NCBI RefSeq assembly: GCF_028858725.1
Contig: NC_084773.1
Coordinates: forward strand, 4,640,350-4,704,349
Reading direction: 5' to 3'
Source: Colius striatus
Taxonomy: Eukaryota; Chordata; Aves; Coliiformes; Coliidae
DNA length: 64,000 nt
This document shows positions 49,031 through 59,708 of this stretch, piece by piece. The notes below the pieces were generated by a model. It did no database searches, had not been told where the DNA came from, and saw nothing but the letters and a program-made list of their open reading frames with translations. Positions within the stretch are counted from its first letter, which is position 1; every line of letters begins with the position of its first letter. The translations under genes were made by a program, and so were the position numbers.

Positions 49031-51324
49031 CATGCTCACTGCCCAGCCTGGGGCATGCAGGGGGCAACTGGGGCACACAGAGGCTTCTGGCACACACACA
49101 GGTTCCAGCCCTCCCCACAGGGGCACACGCTGCCCCGCCAGCCATAGCCTTGCCGTGATGGCCAGGGCGCCAGCCCAGGCTGCCCAGCTGTGCCTCGGGG
49201 CCAGGCTCAGCCCCTGAGCACCGCTCTGCCACTGGAGGTCAGCAGGAGCACAGCCAAGCCGCAGCCCCTGGCCGTAGCTCACACAGTGCTCAGCCACAGG
49301 ACAGCCCGCTCTGCGTGGTGTCAGGGGCTGCGGGATGAGGTCAGAGAGCACAGGCTGGACTCGGGCTCCTGCCTCGCACCATCACACCTCACCCACAGCC
49401 AGCTCCTGCTTAAGGAGGCTGATCATTAACACAGCCACAGGGGCACAGGGCACCCCAGGGCGGCAGGCAGGGGGCTGGGGCAACCCACAGCTCCTCCTCC
49501 ATGACCCAGGGAAAGGCTGAGCATCACCTTCAAGGGACTCAGTCCCACCCAAGGGCTGCAGGGTTGCCAGGTGTTCCCACTGCCAGCCAGAGCAGAGGCA
49601 GAGTCCTGGGGGCAGCCCTTGTCTGGGCCACCATAGAGGCAGGACCCCAGCCCCAGTTCCCCAGGGCTCAGCAGGAGGGGAGAGGCAGCTCCCTCTTGCT
49701 GCCATCAGCCCCAGCCCTGGCAGCAGCAGCTTTTTCTGGGCTGTGAGTCAACACGCACATGCTACGCAGAATCCTAAAATAAATGTGAAACTGGGTCCAG
49801 TCTCACCTCTGATGCCACAAAAATAGAAACTGGCTTCAACGTGCCCACAGCAAGACAGAGCCTTTGCCCCTTCTCCACCAACTCTCTGCTGCCCCTCAGC
49901 CCAGGGAGCAGCCACGGCTGGGGCTCACTGCCAGGGCCAGCTGTAGGGCAGAAAGGGTGTGAGAGGAGGAGGAAGGCATCAAAATCATCCCTGAGCAAGA
50001 GGGAAAAGGCTCCAATGCTTAAGTGCAATACAACAGGAAAAACCCACACATCAGAAACAACTTCTACACCTGCACGTGGAAAGGTGGAGTGCAGGAACGG
50101 GTGAAAGGGGATCAGGACTGACAAGGTGCCAGGACACGAGGAAAACAAATGAAAAGAGGCTTGGTTTTGGGAGGAAGGTGGTGTCCCTCAAGTCCAGGAG
50201 ACTCAAAACTTCTGCCTTAAACTCAGCAGAGGTTTGAGCAGCCACCAGCAGCAGCCCCTGCTCAGGCAGTGCCTAACAGCTGAGTGCCCAGCCATGACAC
50301 ACAAGCCCTTCTGGAAAGCTGCCTTGGTGCCAGAGCCCAGGGAAGCAGAGTCAATAGGGTGATGGGAAAATGCTGCCCATGCACACAGCAGGCAGAGCCA
50401 ACCCCAAAATGAAGGCACTTCTCCCACAGCAGCCTGAGCAGAACTTTTCAGTGCAGAATGTTTGTTTCCAAAGCCAAGACTGAAGCACTGGAGGGCAACA
50501 GGCCCAGCATAAGCTGAACAGAGCAGCCCCAGGTCACGCAGCCATTGTGGTTCCTGATGGGGCCACTGGGCTACAGAGCCACGGCCTGAGCTTTGCTTTT
50601 GCTGGGGCCACAGCTGAGCAGGGGACAGGACTGGCTTGATCAGGTGCAAATAACTTTCCCCCAGCCTCTGACAGCGCCCTAGACCAGAGCAGCACAGCTG
50701 TGAAAGCCCTTTGCACGCTCTCCAGGCTGGGCCTGGCTCTGCCTTCATGGGTAGAGACATTGCCAGCTCAGCAGCACCCACACGTGGAAGCCCACATGCC
50801 ATGTCAGCGATGCATACAGCTCCTTAGGAGGGTCTCCTGAACCTGCTTCAGGCCAGAGAGATCTGGAGCAGGTCTGTCCCTTTCTCACAGGTACCTACCT
50901 TGAAGAGATGAGTGCACCAAGCAAGAGGGGCAGTAGAAGGCTCCCTGCAGAGGCTCCCCAGGCTTCTCTTCTGAATTGATTAAATCCCCTTCCCTTCCCC
51001 CCAGGCTGGTTTCCCAGCCCTCTGAACTCTCTTCTCCCACTCCTCCACTCCCCATCCATTCCATGTCCTTCAGCAGTCAGCCCCAAGGGAGGCAGCTAAA
51101 ACACAGCCCTTTCTGCAGGCCTTGTCCTTGGCCCTGCAGATCAGCTTCACTTCCATCACAGCTCCATCCCACCACAGCCTGTCCCTGCAGAAGGGGCCTT
51201 TCTCCCGAGAGCAGGCACCAAAGGTTTCAGCAGGGAGAGGCACATCCATCACCCCACACTCAGCACCTGAGCTCAGCCCTCCACCCAGAGATGCAACAGG
51301 GAGAATGCTCAGAAGCCAGTTGTG
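49031..51324. other. Intergenic spacer between TRAIP 3' end and BSN promoter array
   Basis: About 2.3 kb of GC-rich unique sequence. No exon, RNA gene, CR1 or other repeat was recognised. Open frames on both strands here lack recognisable domains. The short spacer separates two genes transcribed in the same direction. Confidence 0.7.
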
Positions 51325-52294
51325 TTAACAAGCATGCACAGGCATGTATTTTATTTCCCACAGACATGTTTTTAGCCAGCCCAGGCATCGAGGCTTCAGC
51401 CTGAAGCAGCTGGAAACAGGAGACATCCCAGGTTTGTCCCGTAGAGTGCTGTAGGGAGGTACCTCACAGCCCTGCCTCAGCCCCAGGGCAAGAGGGGAGC
51501 TCCTGTCCCATGTCTCCAGCTGAAGAACCCCAGGAAGGTTCATCCCCATCAGTCTCCCCCGCCCCTGAAGGGAGCCATTCTCCAGCATTTCCTCAGGCCA
51601 CTCCAAACCCTCCAACCCCAGTTACAAAAGAACAAACACACCTACAACCTCATTTAAAAAAACCCTAGAAATTCATAACTGAGTTTCACACCAACACGTG
51701 CCAAGAACAGAGGTGCCATCAGCACACCCATCCTCCCCTGCCCAGGCCAGCAATTTCAGTGCCAGCTCTGCAAAAACACAGCAGACTTCTAACCAGGGCA
51801 CTGCAGAACATCCCCTGCCCTGCCTGGGGGTCTCCCCATGCCCCACGGGCCCGTGGCATAGGGAAGGGGTTTAATGTGATGATGAATCTACAGGCTCCCT
51901 GCACCTCTCTTCCTCTGGGAAACTTTCTTGGAACTATTTTCAACAGGCACAGAGCTGCTCCAGGTCTCTCCTCCCTGCTCGTGCTCCAGCCATCCCCAGT
52001 GCCCTCCCCACACCTCTGCCTCGTGGCTGCATCCAAGTGCAGTTCCACCTCATGTCAGAGCACCCAAGAGCAGCAGCAGCTGCAGAGCTCTGAGCAGGCC
52101 AGAAGATGAGAAAATCCTGTTTAGTCTGCATGAAAACAGGAGGAAGGACGGGTAAAATAAGAGGGGTAAATCAGTGCAAGCGTTGGCCAGAGGCTGGGTG
52201 TCCTGGGGCTGGCTGTGAGGTGGGGGCAGCACCTCTCCCCCTGCACAGTGCCAGTGGCTGTGTGCTGCTCTGAGCTGGGCTCCAGGCAGGGCCC
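51325..52294 (-). other. TRAIP: TRAIP 3'UTR
   Basis: About 960 bp from the stop codon to the predicted cleavage site just past the AATAAA at 51355-51350. GC-rich, with no other strong poly(A) signal seen on the minus strand within it. The exact cleavage point is inferred. Confidence 0.7.
51350..51355 (-). terminator. TRAIP polyadenylation signal AATAAA
   Basis: A perfect AATAAA on the minus strand, followed by the U/G-rich stretch TGCCTGTGCATGCTTGTT that would serve as the downstream element. It is the first good signal after the TRAIP stop codon. Confidence 0.8.
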
Positions 52295-52426
52295 TCACTG
52301 CAGGAAACTGTCCAGTCTGGCTTGGCTGCTGCTGGAGGAAGATGTGGAGGGAGCTGCAGACACTGGCCTGGAGACATTCTTCTTCTTGCTCCTCACGGCT
52401 AACGGACGGATTTCTGCCAGGTTTGT
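52295..52426 (-). CDS. TRAIP: TRAIP last coding exon with C-terminal PIP box
   Basis: 132 bp including the TGA stop at 52297-52295. Starts Thr-Asn-Leu-Ala-Glu-Ile-Arg-Pro-Leu (acceptor GCCACCAG), continues through a basic Lys-Lys-Lys stretch and a six-Ser run, and ends Gln-Ala-Arg-Leu-Asp-Ser-Phe-Leu-Gln. The end fits the PCNA-interacting (PIP) box form Q-x-x-L-x-x-F-hydrophobic; human TRAIP has Gln-Ala-Lys-Leu-Asp-Thr-Phe-Leu at the same place. An upstream acceptor (TTGACAG, exon from 52438) would add four in-phase residues, but the alignment favours the downstream one. Confidence 0.95.
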   Translation of the reverse strand, partial: TNLAEIRPLAVRSKKKNVSRPVSAAPSTSSSSSSQARLDSFLQ

Positions 52427-53701
52427 CTGGTGGCAAAACTGTCAAGGAAAGATCCACAACCTGATGCCCTGGGGACAGGAGTGATACATGGCTGTGGCAG
52501 AGCAGCCCAAAGCACAGGCCTGGGACCTGGCCACCCATCTGCACCCAAAGGAAAGCTTCCCACAGGACAGGTTGGGCTTTGCCCCCTGCTCACAGCAGCA
52601 GAGCTCAGCCATGCTCCTGTCCCACGAGCCAAAGAACACTTCCCACTTCTGTGCTACCCCCAGGCACACAAAACAGCACTCAAACAGATCTGTCAGAGCT
52701 TTGAGATCTACCCTGTGTGTCAGAGCCAGGACGCTGAGCAGGGCAAGGCCCAGCAGCCAGAGCCTGCAGCCTGCCAAGGCAGTGACCCTGAGAGTCCTCA
52801 GAGCAGATTCCCTTGTCATTCACAGGCCAGAGGCAAAGAAGTGGCAAAAACTTAAACCTTCAGCACTGACAGGGAGGTGCAGGCCATGCAAGCAGAACTG
52901 CAGAGCTACACAAGCCAGCACACTTGCAGCACTGGGGCTGGGAGAACAGAGCTGCTCCTCCAGCAGCCTCGTGTGAGGGGCAGCACTGGGTCAGCTGCCC
53001 ACCTTCTCCAGTCACCTCGGGCTGGCAGCACAGGCACCCCCAGCCCCAGAGATCTGGCCCAAGCCTCTCGCTGCTGTTGGGCACCTCCACCATGCCACAG
53101 GAGCAGCCACCTGAGGCTTCCCAGTGGTCACACTTTCCAGATGATCATTCCTCTTCCTGGCTTTCTACAAAGCAAAGCCCCCTCAAGACCAGAACCAGGA
53201 GCCAGAGCGGGGTCAGAGCCATAGGTGCACCACACAGCTCTCTGACAGCAGTTCCCAGGGAAGGGAGTGCAAGGACAGCTTCTGTGGGGGAGGAGACACT
53301 GTTCCTGCATGAGGAGTGGAGTCAGAGCAGCTCTGAGGGCTGTGGGGCTGCCCGGTGGAGCAGCACCAGCCTGCAGGAAGGAAGGCTTTGGCTGCATGGG
53401 CTGCCAGAGGCTGCACTGAGATCCCAAGGGAGTCCAAACTGTACTGGTCTCTCATTGCTATGCTCCTCTGTATGAACCCCCACTGATAATGCTCTCAGCA
53501 AGTCAGGTCCTTGATGCCTTTGCTGAGCTCAAACTAGTTTAGAGTCAGATAGAGAGAAACCTGATGGTTCCTTCAGGATCCTGCCCCATTTCTGGTTGAC
53601 TCGGGGACAGGGCTCCCCAGGATGGCCAAGACCGAAGAGGAGGAACAGAGATCAGGTCCTCACAGCATCACCACTGCCATGAGAGCTGCAGGGAAGGATA
53701 C

Positions 53702-53752
53702 AGGCTGTATGAACTTTGTTCTGCCTCCCAAGCCATCGTACCCCATCCTCAC
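53702..53752 (-). CDS. TRAIP: TRAIP exon: GYDGLGGRTKFIQP segment
   Basis: 51 bp, 17 codons: Val-Arg-Met-Gly-Tyr-Asp-Gly-Leu-Gly-Gly-Arg-Thr-Lys-Phe-Ile-Gln-Pro, almost identical to human TRAIP. Acceptor TTTCCTAG. The donor GTATCC is weak beyond the invariant GT, but the phase and the human alignment (Pro-Thr joining to the last exon) support it. Confidence 0.94.
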
Positions 53753-54298
53753 CTAGGAAAGAGAGATGGAGAAATGAGCTTGGAGCAGCAGCACAGAGCC
53801 TGGGCTACCTCTCCTTGTGTTGGTTGTAGGGAAGGGGAAGCATTGCAGGCCACAGATTCTGGGAGAGGGTAACAAGCACCTGGAAACAGTACTTGTGCTG
53901 AGCCCTCACTTCTGGAAAAACACAGACCCAAAGGTATTAGTAAAGTTTGGGTATCTTAGGCACTTTCTGAAGCAAGTTGAGCCTTCTGAGCAGCAACAAG
54001 GCTTAGGGGTTTGTCACTGGGGCTGAGGAATACAAGGAAAATACCCCAGGCTTCAAGTAGGTGGAGAAATGGGAGATAGAGGGCCATTTAGTCTACTGCC
54101 AGGAAGGCAATGAGCATCTGTCATCCCTGGAGCTCTGCAGGATGGGGAAGCAGCCAGGTCGTGCTCCAAGATTTATTTTCCACAGCCTGTATGTGGCAAG
54201 GTAAAAGCCTCATTGGTTTCCTCCTGCAGGGTCACTTCAGGACAGAGGTGTGCAGTGCCAGCCCTCCACATGCTCACCAACTGGACAGTCCTACTTAC

Positions 54299-54424
54299 AG
54301 TGCCTGTGTGCTTCTGGGGCCCCAGCAAGCTCCCTGAAGAGGGCTTCTTGGAGAGAAGAGAGTTCCTGACAAACGTTGGCAAGAGTCCTTTAAGAGCATC
54401 ATCCTCCAAATCATCTGCCCAGTT
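54299..54424 (-). CDS. TRAIP: TRAIP exon: FVRN segment
   Basis: 126 bp, 42 codons, phase 0. Codes Asn-Trp-Ala-Asp-Asp-Leu-Glu-Asp-Asp-Ala-Leu, then Leu-Pro-Thr-Phe-Val-Arg-Asn-Ser-Leu-Leu, ending Lys-His-Thr-Gly-Thr. The Phe-Val-Arg-Asn core matches human TRAIP; the rest diverges. Acceptor GTGGGACAG, donor GTAAGT. Confidence 0.93.
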
Positions 54425-54941
54425 CTGTCCCACAAAATAATGAGAAAAGCCCTTTAACCAGCATGATCTGCAGAATTTAGTCCACATACAGGGAGCACTA
54501 ACAACACAGACAGCAATTTAGGGTAATGGTTACTGCTGTATCACATGTCAGGCCAAAGAACAGTAGCTTCCAACCTCCCACCGAGGCTCATCTGGAACAG
54601 TGCCTGGAGGCAGGGCACAGCACCCAGGCCCTGACCGACCCCACAGCCCTCGTGGGCAGCCCCATGGGTCTGCCAAGCACATCTGAGGCAGGATAATCAG
54701 CAAGAAGCACGTGGGTCCCCCATCCTCCCTCTCCTACCCAATTCCAGGAGGCCTGAGGCAGCAAAACAGTGTTTCTAGGAGACTGTGGAACGAAGCTCTT
54801 TGAAGCATGTACTGTGTTCCCACAGATGGGCCAGTCTATGGCCACAGCATCTCCTATGTGGAGAAAATGGGTCCTTTATCCCAAGCTTATTGACAGCAGA
54901 ATCAAAGAGGAGATACAGAAAATTGAGATTAGTCCTTTTAC

Positions 54942-54990
54942 CTCCACTGTTTCCTTCAGAACTTTCTTTGCCAGATTTACCACGGGAGGC
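54942..54990 (-). CDS. TRAIP: TRAIP short exon (49 bp)
   Basis: Acceptor CTTCTTACAG, donor GTAAAA. One base completes Pro, then Pro-Pro-Val-Val-Asn-Leu-Ala-Lys-Lys-Val-Leu-Lys-Glu-Thr-Val-Glu. Another frame looks superficially Ser/Gly-rich, but only this one fits the phases on both sides, and it aligns loosely with the Lys-Lys-containing stretch of mammalian TRAIP. This is the least conserved exon. Confidence 0.85.
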
Positions 54991-55194
54991 CTGTAAGAAG
55001 CCCAAGGAGCAAATCAGCAGAGATTGATTGTTCAAGTGGAGCTGGCAAGGACAGACAAGGCCGAACGGATGACGCCAAACCTTGCAGCACGCCATCAGGC
55101 AGCTGGAGAGCCATCTGATCTCCCACAGCAGCTTCCAAAGCACACACACACACTTTCATCTCCTTTAGAAACAGAAAGAGGAGGGAAAACTCAC

Positions 55195-55350
55195 GGCTTT
55201 TTATCCAGCTTCTGCCTTTTTGCAGGGCTGAGGAGAGACGGGCAGGGCTCGTGTTCAGGGGTGTCCACGTCAGAGGTGGCATCGAGATCGATCTCGGGGC
55301 TGTGGGGCGGGCGGTGCAGCTTCGGGGGCCGCAGGTCCACGGGAGCAGGG
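55195..55350 (-). CDS. TRAIP: TRAIP exon: acidic DVDTP segment
   Basis: 156 bp. Codes Pro-Ala-Pro-Val-Asp-Leu, then Glu-Ile-Asp-Leu-Asp-Ala-Thr-Ser-Asp-Val-Asp-Thr-Pro, then a basic stretch Ala-Lys-Arg-Gln-Lys-Leu-Asp-Lys-Lys. The human counterpart reads Asp-Ile-Asp-Leu-Asn-Ala-Thr-Phe-Asp-Val-Asp-Thr-Pro. The basic stretch resembles a nuclear localisation signal, fitting TRAIP's nuclear site. Acceptor GCCTTGCAG, donor GTGAGT. Confidence 0.95.
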
Positions 55351-55998
55351 CTGCAAGGCCATGGCAGTGTCACTCACCCAGGGGGTGACCCAGTGGGACC
55401 CAGAGCAGAGCCCCATGCTGCTCACAAGTGCCAGAAGGGGGACAACCCAAATCCCAGCGTTTCTAGCCCGCGTCCCAAAGTGATGCTTGCCCTGGAGCCC
55501 AGGGAAACATGCTGGCACACTGCTGCCCCTGTGTACACAGCCCAGGTTGCTGTACTGGGGTCACATCATGGGCTCCTCACATGAAGGGGCTTGATAAACA
55601 TGTAAAAGATACTGTTTTTCCAGGGTAGGCTCCTCTGCCTGGCTAAGATCTCCAGTCCCCACACACCAGGGCATGCTAACTGGATGGCCAACTGAGGCAA
55701 CCAGAAGGGCAGCTGTAGGGATACTTCCCCAGAAGGACAAAGAGTGTGTCAAAACCTAGCCTGTTCTTCCTGACCTAAACCATCCAAAACACACATCATT
55801 TTTTTAGGTAAACCAAACACCACCTTGTGAGCAACAAGAAAAAAACCAAAATAGGATACAAGGAGCAAAATGGCCATGCTGCTGTGATGCCTGCCAGACT
55901 GGAACATCTCTGCCTCTCCACCTAGTTAAACTGCCAGCTCTTACTTTGGACCTGCCATCTCCACCCTTGGCTTGTGTCTGAGGATGGCCCTCACTAAC

Positions 55999-56087
55999 CT
56001 TTCAAAGACTAGTCGACTGAGCGTCTCCCTGGTTACAGGTGGGACCTTCAGAGTATCCTGCAAGATGTCAATCTTCTTCTTCAAACT
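55999..56087 (-). CDS. TRAIP: TRAIP exon: end of coiled coil
   Basis: 89 bp. Codes Ser-Leu-Lys-Lys-Lys-Ile-Asp-Ile-Leu-Gln, then Val-Pro-Pro-Val-Thr-Arg-Glu-Thr-Leu-Ser-Arg-Leu-Val-Phe-Glu, ending with two bases of the next codon. Human TRAIP has Pro-Pro-Val-Ala-Ser-Glu-Thr-Val-Asp-Arg-Leu-Val at this place. Acceptor CCATCCAG, donor GTTAGT. Confidence 0.96.
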
Positions 56088-56291
56088 CTGGATGGAAAAG
56101 GGAAAACAGATAGCAAGATAAGGAAAGATTTAGTAGCAGCTACTTTGCCCCTTTTCCATAAGTCAGCCTCAGGTGGAGCAAATCAGAGGTAAGGTGGGCT
56201 GGGTAACAGTCACTGAGCAGAACTCCTGGGATTGCAGCTGCAGGCCATGGCCAGTTTCCAGTTACTGCAGACTGAGGAATTATATTCTCAC

Positions 56292-56381
56292 CAAGATCTC
56301 CTTGTCTGCACTCTTCAGATCCTTCTGGGTGCTTTTTAACTCCTCTTTTGTCTTCTCCAACTCTGAAACCGTCTTCTGCAG
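56292..56381 (-). CDS. TRAIP: TRAIP exon: distal coiled coil
   Basis: 90 bp, 30 codons, phase 0 at both ends. Codes Leu-Gln-Lys-Thr-Val-Ser-Glu-Leu-Glu, then Ser-Thr-Gln-Lys-Asp-Leu-Lys-Ser-Ala-Asp-Lys-Glu-Ile-Leu. Acceptor TTCCTGCAG, donor GTGAGA. Confidence 0.96.
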
Positions 56382-57939
56382 CTGCAGGAAAAACAACCCA
56401 ACCCAAAGAGCAGAGCTCTGGTTAGAACAGACAGGTAAGGGAGGCAGCAGACCCCCTGCCAGCACCGTGCTCTGCAGCACATGCCACTTTCCCCTGTTTA
56501 AGGGCTCTGTTTTTCTGTGCCAGTCTGACCAATCTCTCCTCTATCAGAGCACCCGAACGCCTGCCCATTTCCTCAAGCTGCCTGCAGAGGGATCTCCAGG
56601 GCTGCTTGCTCGACACAAAACTTCCTCCAGCATTTCCCCAGCATTTATGCCTGACGGCGACAGCTTTTCCCTGCTCTAACGCTTGGTGGCTGCATTGTGA
56701 ATTCCTGCAGGACTCTGGACACAGCACAGGAATTACAAACCACAGGCTGGCTGATGGCTGTGCATCAGCAGTGTTGGCATCCTGACAAGCCTGATTCAAC
56801 AGGGAAGCATGCCAGGAGCAGGGGTCAAGAAGTGGCCTGCTACCACATCAGAGACTTCTGTGGGTTCAGGAGCCCAGGCCAGCCCACAACTTGTGGGTAC
56901 AGTCAGCTCCTCATCAGCTCAGCCCGGATCTCTGCACTGACTCTCATCCTCCTGACCCAGACTGGTGATGGCAGCTCAGCCCTGACTCAGCCAGAAGCCA
57001 CCTAGTCCTGGCAGCAGCACCTTGTGGAGGGGGTTAACTCCTTTGGGGAGCAGCACAGCAATCTGAGAACCTCCTTCTCCAGTTGAAGGGACCATAACAG
57101 CTATGACTGAGCAACAAAAATAGGCCAAATCCACCCACAGTCTCTCACTTTGTGAGCTGGGACATGAGGATGCCCCAGGGAACACCTGTGCCTTGGAGAG
57201 CAAGGCTACACACACTTCCTGGGGACTTGCTACCAGAAGTGACAGAAAGCAATTCCTGACCTGAGCTAAGGGAGCTCAGCCAGGCCTAGAGCAGGAGGAG
57301 CAGAGCAGCAGAGGCATGTCAGCAGCTCCACACCAGATCAGGATCAGCCCAGGAAGGTTCTGTGCAGAGCCACCTCTTCGTCTTCACCCCACTGTGGGAA
57401 CCTCTCCTGCACGGGCACAGCATCCTGCAGGCTCCCTGGCCCAGTTCAGTGGGCTGAAGGCACAAGGCTGGGTGTGCCCCTGGTTGTACCAAGCCAAGAC
57501 TGAGGCCTGCTCAACTGGTGCTGGCTTCAAACACCCTCCTACCTTTCCTAAGGACCTGATTCTGCGGCAGGAGAGGCTGGCAGTGGCACTAGCTCCCGCT
57601 CAGCACTGTGGCACATGAAGGCAGAACCCAGTGGCAGCAGCAGAGCACCTGAGTGCTCCTGCCTTCCAGTCCAGGCTCCCTGCCAAACTCTGGCTGGCTC
57701 TGACATGCTGCCCCAGCAGTGTCCTCAGAGACTGCACTCCTGACAACAGCCCAGGAGCTGCTCACTCACCACAGCATCACACCCCGAACCAAAATACCCC
57801 AACCTGACACTTCCACACCACCTGTACCACTCAAGGATGCTCAGTGAGGGAGGGGGTCACTGCAGAGGGCTTGAACCACAGTTACTGACAGGGATCTAGA
57901 GACCAAATGTCACCCTGATGATGCATGCTCTCCCTTTAC

Positions 57940-58027
57940 CTTGCTATTGGCAGAAAACAGCTCCTTCTTCAGCTTCTCTGTCGTTTCATTAGAGATCTTC
58001 CGAGCATCCTTCAGGTTTTCATACTCC
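57940..58027 (-). CDS. TRAIP: TRAIP exon: YENLK coiled-coil segment
   Basis: 88 bp. One base completes Lys, then Glu-Tyr-Glu-Asn-Leu-Lys-Asp-Ala-Arg-Lys, ending Phe-Ser-Ala-Asn-Ser-Lys. Acceptor TTTGCAG, donor GTAAAG. Matches the human coiled coil. Confidence 0.96.
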
Positions 58028-58946
58028 CTGCAAAGAGGCCAGAAGAGCTGTGCTATTTGTGAAAGGACCAAGCTAGAACTTCTCAGAGACAAGCCAAGAC
58101 CCTTAATTTGAAGCTCTGCAACTGCAATGCCACCAAAGAAAACCCAGGAGACACAAAGTCCTTTAGGGAACGGGGCGGAGTGTACCAGCACTGACCAAGG
58201 GTGTGTCAGATAGCCCACTGCACCACAGGGGAGAGGAGAGCTGCATGATACTGTGCCTGAGAACAAGGCCTGAACGATTTCCCCAGCAAAATGGAAACCA
58301 GATCCAGAGCCATTTCAGCTGCCAGTGAAAAAGACAGACAGACAACAGAGCAGCCTCTGTGCTGGCAGCAAAGAGAAGACTTTGCTCTTAGTGACTTTTC
58401 AGAGACTTCACACTATTGGCCCTCTAAATTCATCCCCAATTACACCACAGGGACACTTGCCTCATTACAGCCTTGTATCAAAGCTGCAATTATTCAGCTG
58501 CCATCAGAACAGACCCAAAGAAGCTGTGGTTTTGCCCAGCAGGCCCAGATGGATTTGCAGGTAGGGAAGGGCAGCAGGTGCAGCTTGGCCTTCCCAGAGC
58601 AGCGTGGCAGAGGGTACAGCCCTGAGTCCTCAGCCATTTCCTTCCCCACAGAGAGGGGAAACCATCAGCAGCACCTCACTCCCTTCCCCATGGGGAGGGG
58701 GGAACCATCAGCAGCACCTCACAGGTGCACTGACAACTCGAGACAGTTCCCATGGTGACACACATGTCATTCCAGTGACACAGGAACAGCTCGGTGTGAC
58801 AGGTTCCAATCTCATTCCCCGGGATCTGTCAGTCAAAACCCAGTGGAGGCCCAACCAGGCAGTGAGAGCCCTGCAGAGCCCATGTGCCTGCTGGCACTGG
58901 GCAGAGCTTCTCCCTGGGCACACCCTGGACAGTTCCCAGCACCTAC

Positions 58947-59060
58947 TTTTTCAGTGAGACGCAGTAGATGGCCAGCTGCTCCACGGCTGCCTGCCCCACT
59001 CCCATCTCTCTGATCATCTTCTCTGCCTCGGGGCGTTGGCTCTGAAGCAACAGCTCAATC
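58947..59060 (-). CDS. TRAIP: TRAIP exon: conserved QRPE/GVGQ segment
   Basis: 114 bp. Codes Ile-Glu-Leu-Leu-Leu-Gln-Ser-Gln-Arg-Pro-Glu, then Met-Gly-Val-Gly-Gln-Ala-Ala-Val-Glu-Gln-Leu-Ala-Ile-Tyr-Cys-Val-Ser-Leu-Lys. It is nearly identical to human TRAIP. Acceptor TTGCTGCAG, donor GTAGGT; phases match the neighbouring exons. Confidence 0.97.
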
Positions 59061-59613
59061 CTGCAGCAAAAAAATCCAAAGTACCCTCAGCTCATGAGTC
59101 ACAAACAGAGCTGGGGAAGAGACAGGAGCCCTGCTTCACCCCTAGGGAGCTGGTGCAGCCTGAGCTGCAGGCATTTGGATGTCACAGGGGAAGAGGCACA
59201 ATTGCCCCACTACAAGCAGGGCTTTTCGCTACAGAAGAGCAGCACTGCACGGACAGACTAGGGAAGGGACAGCTGTATACAAACACTGCACACATGGGGC
59301 CAACATCCCAGCTCTTGGGCCCGTAGCCCTGTGGCTGCCTGTGTTCCAGGGCTGGCATTCTGTTCCCCAGCAATGGCACATAGCCACCTCAGAGCACTGG
59401 TGCTGAGGCCAGGCTGCACACAATGCCGCACCTTGCAGCAGCCATCTACCAAGGGCAGGAGCATGGACAGGCAAGGGCAGGTCTGCTAATGCAGCACAGT
59501 TTGCAACCTTACAGGGTAAGGAGACCCAGTGTGTGAGCTGGGTGCTGCAGCAGGCAGAGCAGGAGCCTCCTCCCTTGCCTCTGGGGGCAGGGGGGTGCAG
59601 CCTGGCACCTCAC

Positions 59614-59708
59614 CGCTCCATGGCTCGCAGCTTGTTTCGCAGGCGACGGGCCTCCTCCTTTGAACTTCTGTTTTCTTCCTGCTGCTGCTCCAGGAATTTC
59701 ATCTGCTT
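59614..59708 (-). CDS. TRAIP: TRAIP exon: coiled coil
   Basis: 95 bp. Starts Lys-Gln-Met-Lys-Phe-Leu-Glu-Gln-Gln-Gln and ends Leu-Arg-Ala-Met-Glu-(Arg), with two bases of the last codon. Acceptor CTCTGCAG, donor GTGAGG. Glu/Arg/Lys-rich helical sequence, very close to human TRAIP. Confidence 0.96.
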
